Source: JBBSJZ01 sp041739875
GTDB lineage: Bacteria; Planctomycetota; Planctomycetia; Pirellulales; Pirellulaceae
Reading direction: 5' to 3'
DNA: 64,000 nucleotides
NCBI GenBank assembly: GCA_041739875.1
Contig: JBGSNA010000012.1
Location: 1 to 64,000, forward strand
Shown here piece by piece: positions 55,304 through 64,000 of this stretch. The translations under genes and the position numbers were made by a program. How positions within the stretch are numbered: the first letter of the stretch is position 1; every line of letters begins with the position of its first letter. The notes under the pieces were generated by a model, which saw only the letters and a program-made list of their open reading frames with translations, was not told the DNA's origin and made no database searches.

Positions 55304-56710
55304 ATGCACAAAGTTCTCTCGTTCGTTCTGTTCGCGTTGCTCGCGACCCCAGTTTTGGGCGAGGCAATGCCGAACCTTGTTTTCATGATCGCAGACGACT
55401 GTACGTTTCGTGACATCGGTTGCTATGGCGGACAAGCCTACACACCCAATATCGACAAGTTGGCTGGTCAAGGCATGCGATTCACTCGCTGTTTCCAGGC
55501 CGCGCCGATGTGTTCGCCAACGCGTCACAATATCTATACTGGCATCTATCCTGTCAAAAGTGGTGCGTACCCTAACCATACTCGCGTCAATCCAGGAATC
55601 GAAAGTATCGTGACCCACTTAGGGAAACTTGGATACCGTGTCGCTCAAAGTGGCAAAACACACGTTGGGCCGAACGACGTGTTTGGTTGGGAAAAGCTAG
55701 GGTCTGGCTCCAATCCGGAGTTTGACGCTGTCGACGACTTCATTGGAGAGTGCGACGAGAACAAGCAGCCATTCTGTTTGCTGCTTTGCTCCAATGAACC
55801 GCATACACCGTGGAATAAAGGTGACGCGTCTCGCTATCCAGTCGATATAATCCAGCTGCCGCCTTACTTTGTTGACACGCCAGAAACGCGTGAAGGGATG
55901 TCGAACTATCTCGCGGAGATCACCTACTACGATGGACAAGTGGGTGAAGCCGTTCAATTACTTGACGATCACGGCTTAGCTGACAACACACTGTTCATAA
56001 TGGTCAGCGAACAAGGCAGTTCGATGCCGTTCGCTAAATGGACGTGCTATGACAATGGTTTGCAATCCGCGTGCATCGCTCGTTGGCCTGGAAAGATCCA
56101 ACCCGGCAGCGTCAATCCAGCGATGATCGAATACGTTGACATTCTGCCCACGTTCATCGAAGCGGCTGGTGGCACTCCCGACGCGTCGCTCAATGGAAAG
56201 AGTCTCCTGCCAGTGTTTCAAGGCGAGACGTCGCACAAGCAGTATGTCTTTGGTGAAATGACGACGCGTGGAATTATCAATGGGTCGGATCATTTCGGGA
56301 TCCGCTCAGTGCGTTCCGAAAAGTACAAATACATTTGGAACTTCACTCCCGACGTGGAATTCAATAACGCGTGTGTAAAATCACCAGAGTTTCAAAGCTG
56401 GGTCGCTGCCGCAGAGGCTGGTGATGAGCGAGCAGCAACTTTAGTTAAACGCTACGTCTCGCGTCCGCAGATTGAGTTGTATGACGTTGAGAACGACCCG
56501 CTGGAGTTGAATAACCTCGCCGAAGTCGCTGGCTACGAGACTGTCAAATCAGAACTGCGAGCTCAGTTGGACCGCTGGATGGTTGCCTGCGGCGACCAGG
56601 GCCAGGCTACCGAGATGGACGCACTTGAGCATACGGCGAAGGGCCAGGAGAATGAAGCAGAAAATTCTGGTGCGACGACCAAGAAGAAAAAGAAGCGGAA
56701 CGCCAAGTAG
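55304..56710 (+). CDS. Exported sulfatase
   Basis: This 468-residue protein has a signal peptide (about 1-20), the calcium-site MIADDCT and the canonical motif MCSPTRHNIYTG with the formylglycine Cys70. The late MVSEQGSSMPFAKWTCYDNG block differs from the usual SDHG, so the substrate group is distinct from the two sulfatases upstream. The C-terminus is Lys-rich (KKKKKRN). It needs a formylglycine-generating enzyme, which is not in the window. The sulfated substrate cannot be predicted. Confidence 0.94.
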   Translation: MHKVLSFVLFALLATPVLGEAMPNLVFMIADDCTFRDIGCYGGQAYTPNIDKLAGQGMRFTRCFQAAPMCSPTRHNIYTGIYPVKSGAYPNHTRVNPGIESIVTHLGKLGYRVAQSGKTHVGPNDVFGWEKLGSGSNPEFDAVDDFIGECDENKQPFCLLLCSNEPHTPWNKGDASRYPVDIIQLPPYFVDTPETREGMSNYLAEITYYDGQVGEAVQLLDDHGLADNTLFIMVSEQGSSMPFAKWTCYDNGLQSACIARWPGKIQPGSVNPAMIEYVDILPTFIEAAGGTPDASLNGKSLLPVFQGETSHKQYVFGEMTTRGIINGSDHFGIRSVRSEKYKYIWNFTPDVEFNNACVKSPEFQSWVAAAEAGDERAATLVKRYVSRPQIELYDVENDPLELNNLAEVAGYETVKSELRAQLDRWMVACGDQGQATEMDALEHTAKGQENEAENSGATTKKKKKRNAK

Positions 56711-56785
56711 GGTGCTGGTTATATTGATCACCGGTTGGCATCTTCAAGAATTTTCAATCAGCTCGCTCGAGACTGTGAACGACCT

Positions 56786-58033
56786 ATGCCGCTACCCATT
56801 GTTACGCTGAAGAATGACGAGAAATGGGACTGCCATCAGTGTGGCTTTTGTTGCCGCGGCAGTATCGTGCCGCTCAGCCGAGAAGACGAAGAGCGATTGC
56901 GTGGCCAGAAATGGGAGGAGCTTCCGGAGTATCAAACGACTCGCTTGATCGTGCCACATCGTGGAGCGGGCGGATTGTTCCGTTTGGCGCATCGCGACGA
57001 TGGAACATGTGTCTTTCTCAATCAAGACGGGCTGTGTCGTATCCATACAACGTTCGGGCTCGAAGCTAAGCCAACAACGTGCCAGATGTTTCCGATGCAA
57101 TTGGTTCCGCACGAGAAACACGCGGTTTTGACCTATCGACGTGCATGTCCATCGGCGGGGGCGGATCGCGGCACGGCGTCAAAGGAGCACTTGCCGGTTG
57201 TTAAGCAAATGGTAAAGGATGATCGCTTGAAAGCGGAAGCGATCAAGCCTCCATTGTTAAAGTCAGGAGAGTCGCGAGATTGGAAATCGATTCGAATTGT
57301 TTTGGAGACGGTAGGTGGATTACTGCGTGACGAGCGATACCCGCCCGTACGAAGACTGGTTCATGCGTTGCAGTTTGCTAGGAATCTCGATAACGCCAAG
57401 TCGAGGCACTTGTCCGACCACCAAATCGCGGAACTGGCGAGAACTCTTGCGGAGCTGATGCCTGAGGAAGCAAAGCCATTTTTCGAAGAACGCACCTCGC
57501 CCAAGGCAATGACGAACGTCTTGTTTCGGTTGATGGTGCTTTCTTGTGCACGGCTTCATCCCCATTTTCGTCCGACAACGAATTGGTCCGCGCGAGCTGA
57601 ATTGGTGCGAACGTCTTGGAAGTGCGTGCGAGGTAAGGGCCACACACCGGACTATGGGAATGCGTTTCCCCCGGCGACGTTCGAGGCCATTGAGCAACCG
57701 CTCGGAGTGAAAGCTCCCGAAATTTATATCCCACTTAACCGACTTATCGAGACGACTTCGGAATCGTTTCTCTATGCACTCGCCAACCGCGGCGGATGGT
57801 CGGTCACCGACAGCATCCGGGGATTGGCGTTGCTGTTTCCGATCGGCATGTGGATGCTCCGATGGCAGGCTTCACATCGCGAGCCGACGGTGGAGGACAT
57901 GTTGAACATCGTCGTCGCGCTTGACCGCAGCCAAGGCTATCAGCCGCTCAGCGGTTCTCAACAACGTCGCAAGCTCGCCATGCTTGGTCGCCACGGCGAG
58001 CTCGAACGTCTCGTCGTGTGGTACGCACGCTAG
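56786..58033 (+). CDS. Cysteine-cluster protein, YkgJ/FliB-like
   Basis: This 415-residue cytoplasmic protein has an N-terminal cysteine cluster (CHQCGFCCRG, then C in DGTCVFLNQDGLCRIHTTFG, and CQMFPM). It matches the zinc/iron-chelating YkgJ motif, which is also the core of flagellin lysine N-methylase FliB. The remaining 300 residues are helical and have no known domain. No flagellar genes are near, so a methylase role is only a possibility. The ATG at 56786 is preferred over the TTG at 56735. Confidence 0.8.
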   Translation: MPLPIVTLKNDEKWDCHQCGFCCRGSIVPLSREDEERLRGQKWEELPEYQTTRLIVPHRGAGGLFRLAHRDDGTCVFLNQDGLCRIHTTFGLEAKPTTCQMFPMQLVPHEKHAVLTYRRACPSAGADRGTASKEHLPVVKQMVKDDRLKAEAIKPPLLKSGESRDWKSIRIVLETVGGLLRDERYPPVRRLVHALQFARNLDNAKSRHLSDHQIAELARTLAELMPEEAKPFFEERTSPKAMTNVLFRLMVLSCARLHPHFRPTTNWSARAELVRTSWKCVRGKGHTPDYGNAFPPATFEAIEQPLGVKAPEIYIPLNRLIETTSESFLYALANRGGWSVTDSIRGLALLFPIGMWMLRWQASHREPTVEDMLNIVVALDRSQGYQPLSGSQQRRKLAMLGRHGELERLVVWYAR

Positions 58034-58141
58034 TGGCTGAGCTTCATGGGAACAGGAATACTGCAAAGCAAGTGCACTAGTTCGTCCGGAGCCTCACGCT
58101 CCCTGTGTAAACAATCTCGCCGGTCGCCTGTTTGGCCAGTG

Positions 58142-59422
58142 CTAGTTTTCGATGGCGTCGTAGATCATGCCTTTGAGCTTGAACTCGGTGAGCCATTGAT
58201 AGGGCATGATTTGCTCGATGGTGATGACAATGAGGTTTTTGTCATGGGGTGAGACCCAGTAATGAGTGCTCGCGGCGCCGCCCCAACCGTATTCGCCAAT
58301 CTTGCCGTCTGGATCCCAGTCGCTCATTTCTTCGCGAACATTAAACCCGAAACCGAAACCGACTCCAGTGCGAACTTGGTCACCGAACGTGACCCAACCG
58401 GCTTCTTGGGGAACTTGGTTGGTCGTCATCAACGCGACCGTCTCGGGTTTCATCAGCCGTGTGCCACCGAACTCACCACCACCCGAAATCATCAACAAGA
58501 ATCGCATGTAATCGCCAGCCGTTGAAACAAGACCGCCACCACCGCTGAGCATTGCTGGCGGCTTGAGGTACCGACTGCTTTGGGCTGATTCACCGAGCGT
58601 CAAATTCCCTTTACCGTCGCTGTTGTAGTTTGCGGCGAAGCGATCGACTTTACTTGCGGGCACAGAAAACCCCGTATCATCCATTCCGAGCGGCGTGAAG
58701 ATCCGATCGTTGAAAAATTGATCGAGGGTCTGGCCTGAGACGACTTCGACAACACGGCCGAGTACATCGATCGATACGCCATACATCCAATCTGTCCCTG
58801 GCTCGAACGGAAGCGGAACTTCGGAGAGTAGCGATTGCGTTTGCTCGAGCGTGGTGTCGCGATCGAAGAACTTCAGCTCTCGGCACTTCGTGTCGTGAAG
58901 TTTGTTGCCGGACGCGCCGTAGCTGTATCCAGCCGTATGTCGCATCAGATCAGCAATCGTCATCACGCGAGTGGCCGGTCTCAGCTCACCACCTTCCGCG
59001 ACTTGGACGTTGTCCAGCTCTGGCAAGTATTTCGAGACAGGATCATTCACGTCGAGCTTGCCTTCCTCGCACAACATCAGGGCAGAGGCAGTCGTGATTG
59101 CCTTGGTCATTGAATAGATACGAACAATCGTATCTGTCTTCATCGGCTTGGTGGCTTCGCGGTCCATCAAGCCATAGGCACGATCGAAAACAACCTTGCC
59201 ATCTCGGGCGATCATGACGATGCCGCCAGCGATCATGTGATCAGCAATCGATTTCTCCATCGACGCATCGATTTGTTGAAGCTTGTCGGCTGACATGCCA
59301 ACATCGGCGGGCGTTGCCGTCGGAATCGCGATCAAAGTTCGCCCGGTGCTTTGAGCTGAAACAAACTGGTTCAACATGGCGATAACGATCAACGTGAAGG
59401 TAAGAAAACTTCGAAAGCCCAT
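58142..59422 (-). CDS. Exported serine hydrolase, class C beta-lactamase fold
   Basis: This 426-residue protein has a signal peptide (about 1-23) and a penicillin-binding-like fold. The SxxK motif is SMTK (Ser104, Lys107). A YG-type second motif (WMYGVS) and a late WGGAASTHYWV block are present. Such proteins are often esterases or peptidases rather than true beta-lactamases. The ATG at 59422 has AGGTGA 5 nt upstream. It lies 39 bp after the symporter gene and is probably co-transcribed with it, so it may act on what the symporter imports. Confidence 0.92.
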   Translation of the reverse strand: MGFRSFLTFTLIVIAMLNQFVSAQSTGRTLIAIPTATPADVGMSADKLQQIDASMEKSIADHMIAGGIVMIARDGKVVFDRAYGLMDREATKPMKTDTIVRIYSMTKAITTASALMLCEEGKLDVNDPVSKYLPELDNVQVAEGGELRPATRVMTIADLMRHTAGYSYGASGNKLHDTKCRELKFFDRDTTLEQTQSLLSEVPLPFEPGTDWMYGVSIDVLGRVVEVVSGQTLDQFFNDRIFTPLGMDDTGFSVPASKVDRFAANYNSDGKGNLTLGESAQSSRYLKPPAMLSGGGGLVSTAGDYMRFLLMISGGGEFGGTRLMKPETVALMTTNQVPQEAGWVTFGDQVRTGVGFGFGFNVREEMSDWDPDGKIGEYGWGGAASTHYWVSPHDKNLIVITIEQIMPYQWLTEFKLKGMIYDAIEN

Positions 59423-59461
59423 CGCGTCACCTGGAATTGGAGAAAAAGAAAGTGGCGACAT

Positions 59462-61003
59462 TCAGACCGCAGGCGTGATTTTGGGCTCGCCATCTTCGGC
59501 GAGGTGCCAATCGGGATTGCAATCAACAGAACCGCCGACAAGCCACCCGATACCGAAGCCGAACGCACTGACGAGGGTTCCCGCTAGTTCGTGTGGAACC
59601 GGAACACCGAGCGGTTCGAGCCAGGGTTCGAAAAACAGCTCCCAGCCCACGACCATGTGCAGCGTCCAAACGCCGATACCGCTGACCATTGCGAGAACGG
59701 CCGCGAGCGGTGGAATGCCTTTCACATGTATGCCAACCAGAAACGGCACGAAGAGGCTGACGAGTGCCATCGAGTACGAACCCTGCACGAGTTCGTAGGC
59801 ACCTTCACCACTATAAGCGAGAAATGCAGAAGCCGCTGTCACTGAAACAATCGCACCACGCTGGAGCAGCAACAAGCCTTTTTGCGACGGTCCCACCGAA
59901 CTCGACCGTCGCCACACCGGCTCAATTAAGTTGTGCGCCATGACTGCCGCCGGCGCCATCACCGCACTGACGATCGTAGACAACACAGCCGAGACAATTG
60001 CGAGAAAGAAAATCAGGAGGAATACGGGATTGAGCAATTTACTCGCCACCAGCATCACGACGCCGTCGAACTCGCCATTGTGATCTGGCAACAGCAAAAG
60101 TGCTGCCATGCCTGTGCCGACAGGCAACACGCCCATCAACGCGTAGCCGAAGCCAGCAACGATGCATGCTTTTGACGCAACGCGATCGCTCTTGGCGGAA
60201 AAGATCCGCTGCATCAAGTCTTGCATCGGCAAGTTGCCCAACGCGCCAATCGCAAGGGCACTGATCGCGGTGAGCGTGTCACGCCAAAACGTGGGCGGGT
60301 CCGCGATGCGCCATCGCTCATACGGGATATCCGTCTTCATGACTTCGATGCCTGCGACCATCGAACCATCGCCGAGTTGAACAAGGACCGCGTGGCCAAG
60401 CAGCAGCAACCCAAGCAAGATGAACGTCATTTGGATCGCGTCGGTCCACGTGATCGTCCACATGCCTCCCAGCAATGTGTAGCCCGTTCCCACAGTCGCG
60501 ACAAGAAAGATCCCGTACTCGCGTGGCAGCCCGAAGTAGACTTCGAGTAATTGGGCCAGCGCCACGAATTGAGCGGCGACCCATCCGAAATAGCTCGGAA
60601 CAATGATCAGTGACGAGAGGATCTCAGCCGTCTTGCCATAACGACGATTGAAGTAGTCGGGCACCGTGAGGATCTTCATTCGCCACATCGGACCGGCAAT
60701 GAAGAAACCCGCTAGTAGCAAACATCCGGCGATTCCAAGCGGGTCGAGCATTGCTTTGCGAAGACCCTCATTCCCCACTTCGTCTGCGGTCGTCATCAAC
60801 GACTCGGCACCAAACCACGTTGCGATGATCGTGATGGCGGCCAGTGACATGGGCAAGCGACGACCAGCGAGCACAAAGTCTTCGACGTTCTTGACGCGTC
60901 GTTGTGCCGCGAATCCGATCGCGTACATGCCGATCAAATAGACGATGAGGGCGCCAAGGAACAAGCCGTACAAACCGGCGGGCAATGCGGATGCTTCTGA
61001 CAT
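59462..61003 (-). CDS. Sodium:solute symporter family transporter
   Basis: This 513-residue membrane protein has about 13 hydrophobic segments. SSS-family signatures include DFVLAGRRLPM at the start, GAESLMTTADEVG, and VPDYFNRRYGKTAEI. It should import an organic solute with sodium; sugars, carboxylates and amino acids are all possible. The ATG at 61003 opens MSEASALPAGLYGLFLG. Another start at 61039 would add 12 residues. The serine hydrolase follows. Confidence 0.93.
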   Translation of the reverse strand: MSEASALPAGLYGLFLGALIVYLIGMYAIGFAAQRRVKNVEDFVLAGRRLPMSLAAITIIATWFGAESLMTTADEVGNEGLRKAMLDPLGIAGCLLLAGFFIAGPMWRMKILTVPDYFNRRYGKTAEILSSLIIVPSYFGWVAAQFVALAQLLEVYFGLPREYGIFLVATVGTGYTLLGGMWTITWTDAIQMTFILLGLLLLGHAVLVQLGDGSMVAGIEVMKTDIPYERWRIADPPTFWRDTLTAISALAIGALGNLPMQDLMQRIFSAKSDRVASKACIVAGFGYALMGVLPVGTGMAALLLLPDHNGEFDGVVMLVASKLLNPVFLLIFFLAIVSAVLSTIVSAVMAPAAVMAHNLIEPVWRRSSSVGPSQKGLLLLQRGAIVSVTAASAFLAYSGEGAYELVQGSYSMALVSLFVPFLVGIHVKGIPPLAAVLAMVSGIGVWTLHMVVGWELFFEPWLEPLGVPVPHELAGTLVSAFGFGIGWLVGGSVDCNPDWHLAEDGEPKITPAV

Positions 61004-61159
61004 GAGCCTGAAATGCGACGGAGTGGCGAAACCGTACAAAAACGTCGCAACATAGTAACGAAATCGCCAGAACTTCCGATAGCAAAAGACGCTTGGCGAG
61101 CGCCTTTTGGAACGAAATTTCTAGCAGATCCTAACGGACTCGCCCGCCGGTTCGGGGAT

Positions 61160-62500
61160 CTACAACCAGCGAGCTGCGGCATTACAAAGTTCCGCGGCCT
61201 CAGCTTCCGTCTCGGCCTCCGCGATGAATCGTACGATCGGTTCGGTGTTGCTGCCTCGAACAAGCAACCACTTGTCATCCCAGCTGAGTCGAAGCCCGTC
61301 GCCCTCCGACGCCCTCGCTTCCTTCATCTCAGCCTTGAGGCGTTCAATCAGCCCCTGCAGTTGGTCGGGGGTCGCTGTCGCCGTTCGCTTGACGATTGAC
61401 AATTGGGGTAATTCGTCGGCAAGCTCGCTGACGGGTTTGCCAGTCACAGCCATCAGCTCAAGCACCTGTGCCATGCCAACAAAGCTGTCGCGAACAAACC
61501 CGACTCGTGGATCGATCGGTCCGCCGCTGCCTTCGCCGCCGTACATCGCGGCCTTGTCGAGCATCATTCCTGTCACGTTCGCTTCACCGACACTGCTTCG
61601 GTAACACTCATGGCCCGCATCGCGTGCAAGACGTTCGCTCATCGCGCTCGAAGCACAATTAATGACGATGGGTCCCGTCAACGACGTGTTCATCAACGCT
61701 CGACGAACACACAGAGCCAACGTGTATTCTTCGCCAATGTAACGTCCATTCTCGTCGACAATCGCCAAGCGGTCGGCGTCGGGATCTTGACAAAAACCGA
61801 TGGCACAGGATTCATCCTTGACCCGCAATGCGATGTCTTTCAAGTTCACCGCAGTTGGCTCGGGCACGTGAGCGAACTTGCCATCTGGCGTTCCGCCGAT
61901 CAAGACGACGTCGCATCCGAGTGCATCGAGCAACCGCATACCGAGTTGGCTGCCCGAGCCATGGTTGCTATCCAGCAGCACGCGAAAACCGGATGCACGA
62001 ATGGCGATCGCATCGACTGTATCGAGCACCTTTTCCATATGCGGTTCGTGCGGATAGTTTTCTTCGATGACCATTCCAAGCGAATCGAAAGCGACCCAGG
62101 GTGCCTTGCCGCGAAGAAAGCTGTCGCGGACTTGTTCACCGCGAGCCGCATCAATCACACGTCCATCGCTACCAAATAACTTGATGCCGTTGTACGGTGG
62201 CGGATTGTGGCTTGCCGTGATTTGAATCGCTCCCACCGCCGCTCTCTCTCGCACGAGCACACCGAGGGTCGGCGTTGCAACCACGTCCGCATCAACGCAA
62301 TCGCGGCCACACGCGGTGACTGCGGCGATGATGGCTCGTCGAAGCATCGGTCCGCTGTTTCGACCGTCGCGACCGACAATGATCGGACCCGCCGGAAGAT
62401 GGCCCAAATACGCAGCCACATAGCGACAAGCGATGTCGGGTGTAAGTGTCTCGCCGATGATCCCTCGAAGACCACTGACGCTGATGATAAGTTCGCTCAT
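61160..62500 (-). CDS. glmM: Phosphoglucosamine mutase/phosphohexomutase
   Basis: This 446-residue enzyme moves phosphate between the 1 and 6 carbons of a hexose. The active serine Ser97 lies in TASHNPPPYNGIK, the metal-binding loop is DPDADRLAIVD, and RGSNTEPIVRF is the phosphate-binding loop. The TASHNPPxYNGIK form resembles the archaeal-type phosphoglucosamine mutase, so a role in UDP-GlcNAc synthesis is likely, but mannose or glucose substrates cannot be excluded. The ATG at 62500 is the natural start. It is divergent from the next phosphohexomutase. Confidence 0.93.
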   Translation of the reverse strand: MSELIISVSGLRGIIGETLTPDIACRYVAAYLGHLPAGPIIVGRDGRNSGPMLRRAIIAAVTACGRDCVDADVVATPTLGVLVRERAAVGAIQITASHNPPPYNGIKLFGSDGRVIDAARGEQVRDSFLRGKAPWVAFDSLGMVIEENYPHEPHMEKVLDTVDAIAIRASGFRVLLDSNHGSGSQLGMRLLDALGCDVVLIGGTPDGKFAHVPEPTAVNLKDIALRVKDESCAIGFCQDPDADRLAIVDENGRYIGEEYTLALCVRRALMNTSLTGPIVINCASSAMSERLARDAGHECYRSSVGEANVTGMMLDKAAMYGGEGSGGPIDPRVGFVRDSFVGMAQVLELMAVTGKPVSELADELPQLSIVKRTATATPDQLQGLIERLKAEMKEARASEGDGLRLSWDDKWLLVRGSNTEPIVRFIAEAETEAEAAELCNAAARWL

Positions 62501-62779
62501 GAAAGATGCCTGTGTGCGAGACGCCGCTTCGTATCGAGACAAAACTTACCTGGAAATTGCGTTTCAGCAAACGTACCGGCAAGTCGCTGTAGATTAGCTA
62601 CCTTCTCGCCCGTGTTCTCTTTGCGTGGCGTTGGGGGCTCAAATTCATCGCGAATGTTGGGAATGATGCCAAACGAGCCCCGTTTGATGTCGCCGTGTTG
62701 CGAGGCCTAGGGCGGTGCACCTAGAATCTTGTTCCACAAAAACAGCTTCAATTCCGTCTGAAAAGAATACTTTGTCACG

Positions 62780-64000
62780 ATGAGCACTCAGGAAACGTCC
62801 GTAGAACAAGCACTCACCGCGCTCGCACAAGCCGTTGTTGACAAGAAAGTCACGCCCGCGGCCGCTGAGAATATTCGTTGCTGGTTGACCGAGGCACGTT
62901 ACGCAACGTACCGCGATGAGACGATTCGCCACATCGTCGACGGTGCTTGGCAAAAACTCGACGACGTGTTTTGGACGATTATCCCGTTTGGTACCGGTGG
63001 TCGCCGCGGGCGGATGTACCCCATCGGCTCCAACGCCATCAACGATCGTACCATCGGCGAAAGCGCTCAAGGCTTGGCGGACTATGTCGTCGAGTATCAC
63101 GGCGGTCGGAAGCAGCTCTCGTGCGCGATCGCCTACGACACTCGACACAAGTCAAGACACTTCACCGAATTGTGCGCCGGCATCATGGTCGCCAATGGGT
63201 TTACGGTCTATCTGCTTGATGACTATCGGGCGACGCCCCAACTCTCGTTCGCAGTGCGTCATTTGAATTGTGATTGCGGCATCATGGTCACGGCCAGCCA
63301 CAACCCGCCAAGCGATAACGCCGTAAAAGTGTATTGGTCCAGCGGAGCTCAAGTGCTTCCACCGCACGACGAAGGCATCATCGCTCGCGTGATGGACTGT
63401 CAAGAGATCCGCACTTCGCCGTTCGATAAAGCACTCGCCGACGGCAAAGTTAAAATTGTGACCGAGGAAATCGATGCAGCGTATTTTGCTGCCGCCGCTG
63501 CATGTGCGTTGCCAGGACCACGCGAAGCCAAAATCCTCTACACACCACTGCACGGTGTCGGTTCGGCCGCAGTCCTACCGTTGCTCGCGAAAGACGGTTT
63601 CAAGGACGTGGAAGTCTACGGGCCACACGCTGAACCAAGCGGCGACTTTCCCAACGTGCCTGGTCACGTCAGCAACCCAGAGAACGTGGCGGTATTCGCA
63701 GCACCCATCGAGTACGCGCGGACAACGATGGCCGATGTGATTCTCGCGACCGACCCCGACTGTGATCGACTTGGCGTCGCGGCGCCCAAGACCCTCGATG
63801 CCTCGATGCAATGGGGCACCTTCAACGGTAATCAAATTGGCGCACTTCTCGCTGAGTTTGTCCTCAGCCGACGGGCTGCTGCGGGCACACTGACACCCGA
63901 CCATTACATCATCAAGACGCTCGTCACGACAGAATTGCTTCGTCGCATCGCAACGCATTACGGCGTCCGCTGTGTCGGTGACTTGCTCGTCGGTTTTAAG
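62780..64000 (+). CDS. Phosphoglucomutase/phosphomannomutase, cut by window end
   Basis: The open frame runs from ATG 62780 to the window edge (407 codons, no stop). It encodes the alpha-D-phosphohexomutase domains I to III: the active serine Ser173 in TASHNPPSDNAVK, and the metal-binding DPDCDR at 325-330. The N-terminus is longer than in GlmM, as in PGM2-type phosphoglucomutases, which are usually 560-600 residues. At least 150 residues are missing. It is divergent from the glmM-like gene, which gives a back-to-back pair of hexose-phosphate mutases. Confidence 0.93.
   Translation, partial: MSTQETSVEQALTALAQAVVDKKVTPAAAENIRCWLTEARYATYRDETIRHIVDGAWQKLDDVFWTIIPFGTGGRRGRMYPIGSNAINDRTIGESAQGLADYVVEYHGGRKQLSCAIAYDTRHKSRHFTELCAGIMVANGFTVYLLDDYRATPQLSFAVRHLNCDCGIMVTASHNPPSDNAVKVYWSSGAQVLPPHDEGIIARVMDCQEIRTSPFDKALADGKVKIVTEEIDAAYFAAAAACALPGPREAKILYTPLHGVGSAAVLPLLAKDGFKDVEVYGPHAEPSGDFPNVPGHVSNPENVAVFAAPIEYARTTMADVILATDPDCDRLGVAAPKTLDASMQWGTFNGNQIGALLAEFVLSRRAAAGTLTPDHYIIKTLVTTELLRRIATHYGVRCVGDLLVGFK

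Noticed and set aside
1..64000. Transposons, integrases, att sites, tRNA or rRNA genes
   Set aside because: No transposase, integrase or terminal inverted repeat with target duplication was found, and no cloverleaf or rRNA signature was recognised by eye.

Overview
The window looks like a chromosomal stretch from a marine-type planctomycete of the Rhodopirellula/Pirellulales kind. This is an inference from gene content, because there is no rRNA or marker phylogeny here. The supporting content is three Sec-exported sulfatases, a DUF1080 protein, several PQQ-type beta-propeller proteins, exported alpha/beta hydrolases, a Ser/Thr kinase with PAS domains, a double-length UvrA, and palindromic intergenic repeats. 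No tRNA, rRNA or insertion sequence was recognised.

Region 1 (1-12.1 kb) is a complete type I-G (formerly I-U, GSU005x) CRISPR-Cas locus, all on the minus strand. In transcription order it runs csb1 (cas7), csb2 (cas5-cas6), cas3 with a C-terminal HD domain, csb3 (cas8-like), a 509-bp gap with strong palindromes, cas2, a cas4-cas1 fusion, a leader and the array. The array has eight complete 36-bp repeats plus a partial one cut by the window edge. csb1, csb2, cas3 and csb3 are joined by 1-4 nt overlaps. Divergent from csb1 is a small XRE regulator, and next to it a convergent HTH-WYL regulator. Both are candidates for control of the cas operon.

Region 2 (12.2-23.9 kb) carries a 2177-residue protein made of two complete UvrA units in tandem plus an unrecognised C-terminal domain. 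It is translationally coupled (ATGA overlap) to a Ser/Thr kinase ending in two PAS domains. A perfect dyad lies upstream of uvrA. Nucleoside diphosphate kinase, a proline-rich membrane-anchored protein and a small HAMP-like membrane protein follow.

Region 3 (23.9-47 kb) is ordinary planctomycete chromosome: PQQ-propeller proteins, a GNAT-like protein, esterases, a VWA protein, a fatty acid desaturase, a TolB-propeller/amidohydrolase fusion, a ribbon-helix-helix protein, YchF, a DMT-like transporter with an obvious internal duplication, a DUF1080 protein, a frameshifted SDR dehydrogenase, an aldo/keto reductase, a glycosyltransferase-like protein and a Spy-like exported protein.

Region 4 (47-64 kb) holds a decayed DMT transporter, an exported esterase, three sulfatases, NHL-repeat, NIPSNAP and metallo-beta-lactamase-fold proteins, a cysteine-cluster protein, a symporter/serine-hydrolase pair, and two divergent phosphohexomutases, the second cut by the window end. 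The sulfatase, hydrolase and symporter content suggests scavenging of sulfated polysaccharides, but no dedicated polysaccharide lyase or glycoside hydrolase was seen.
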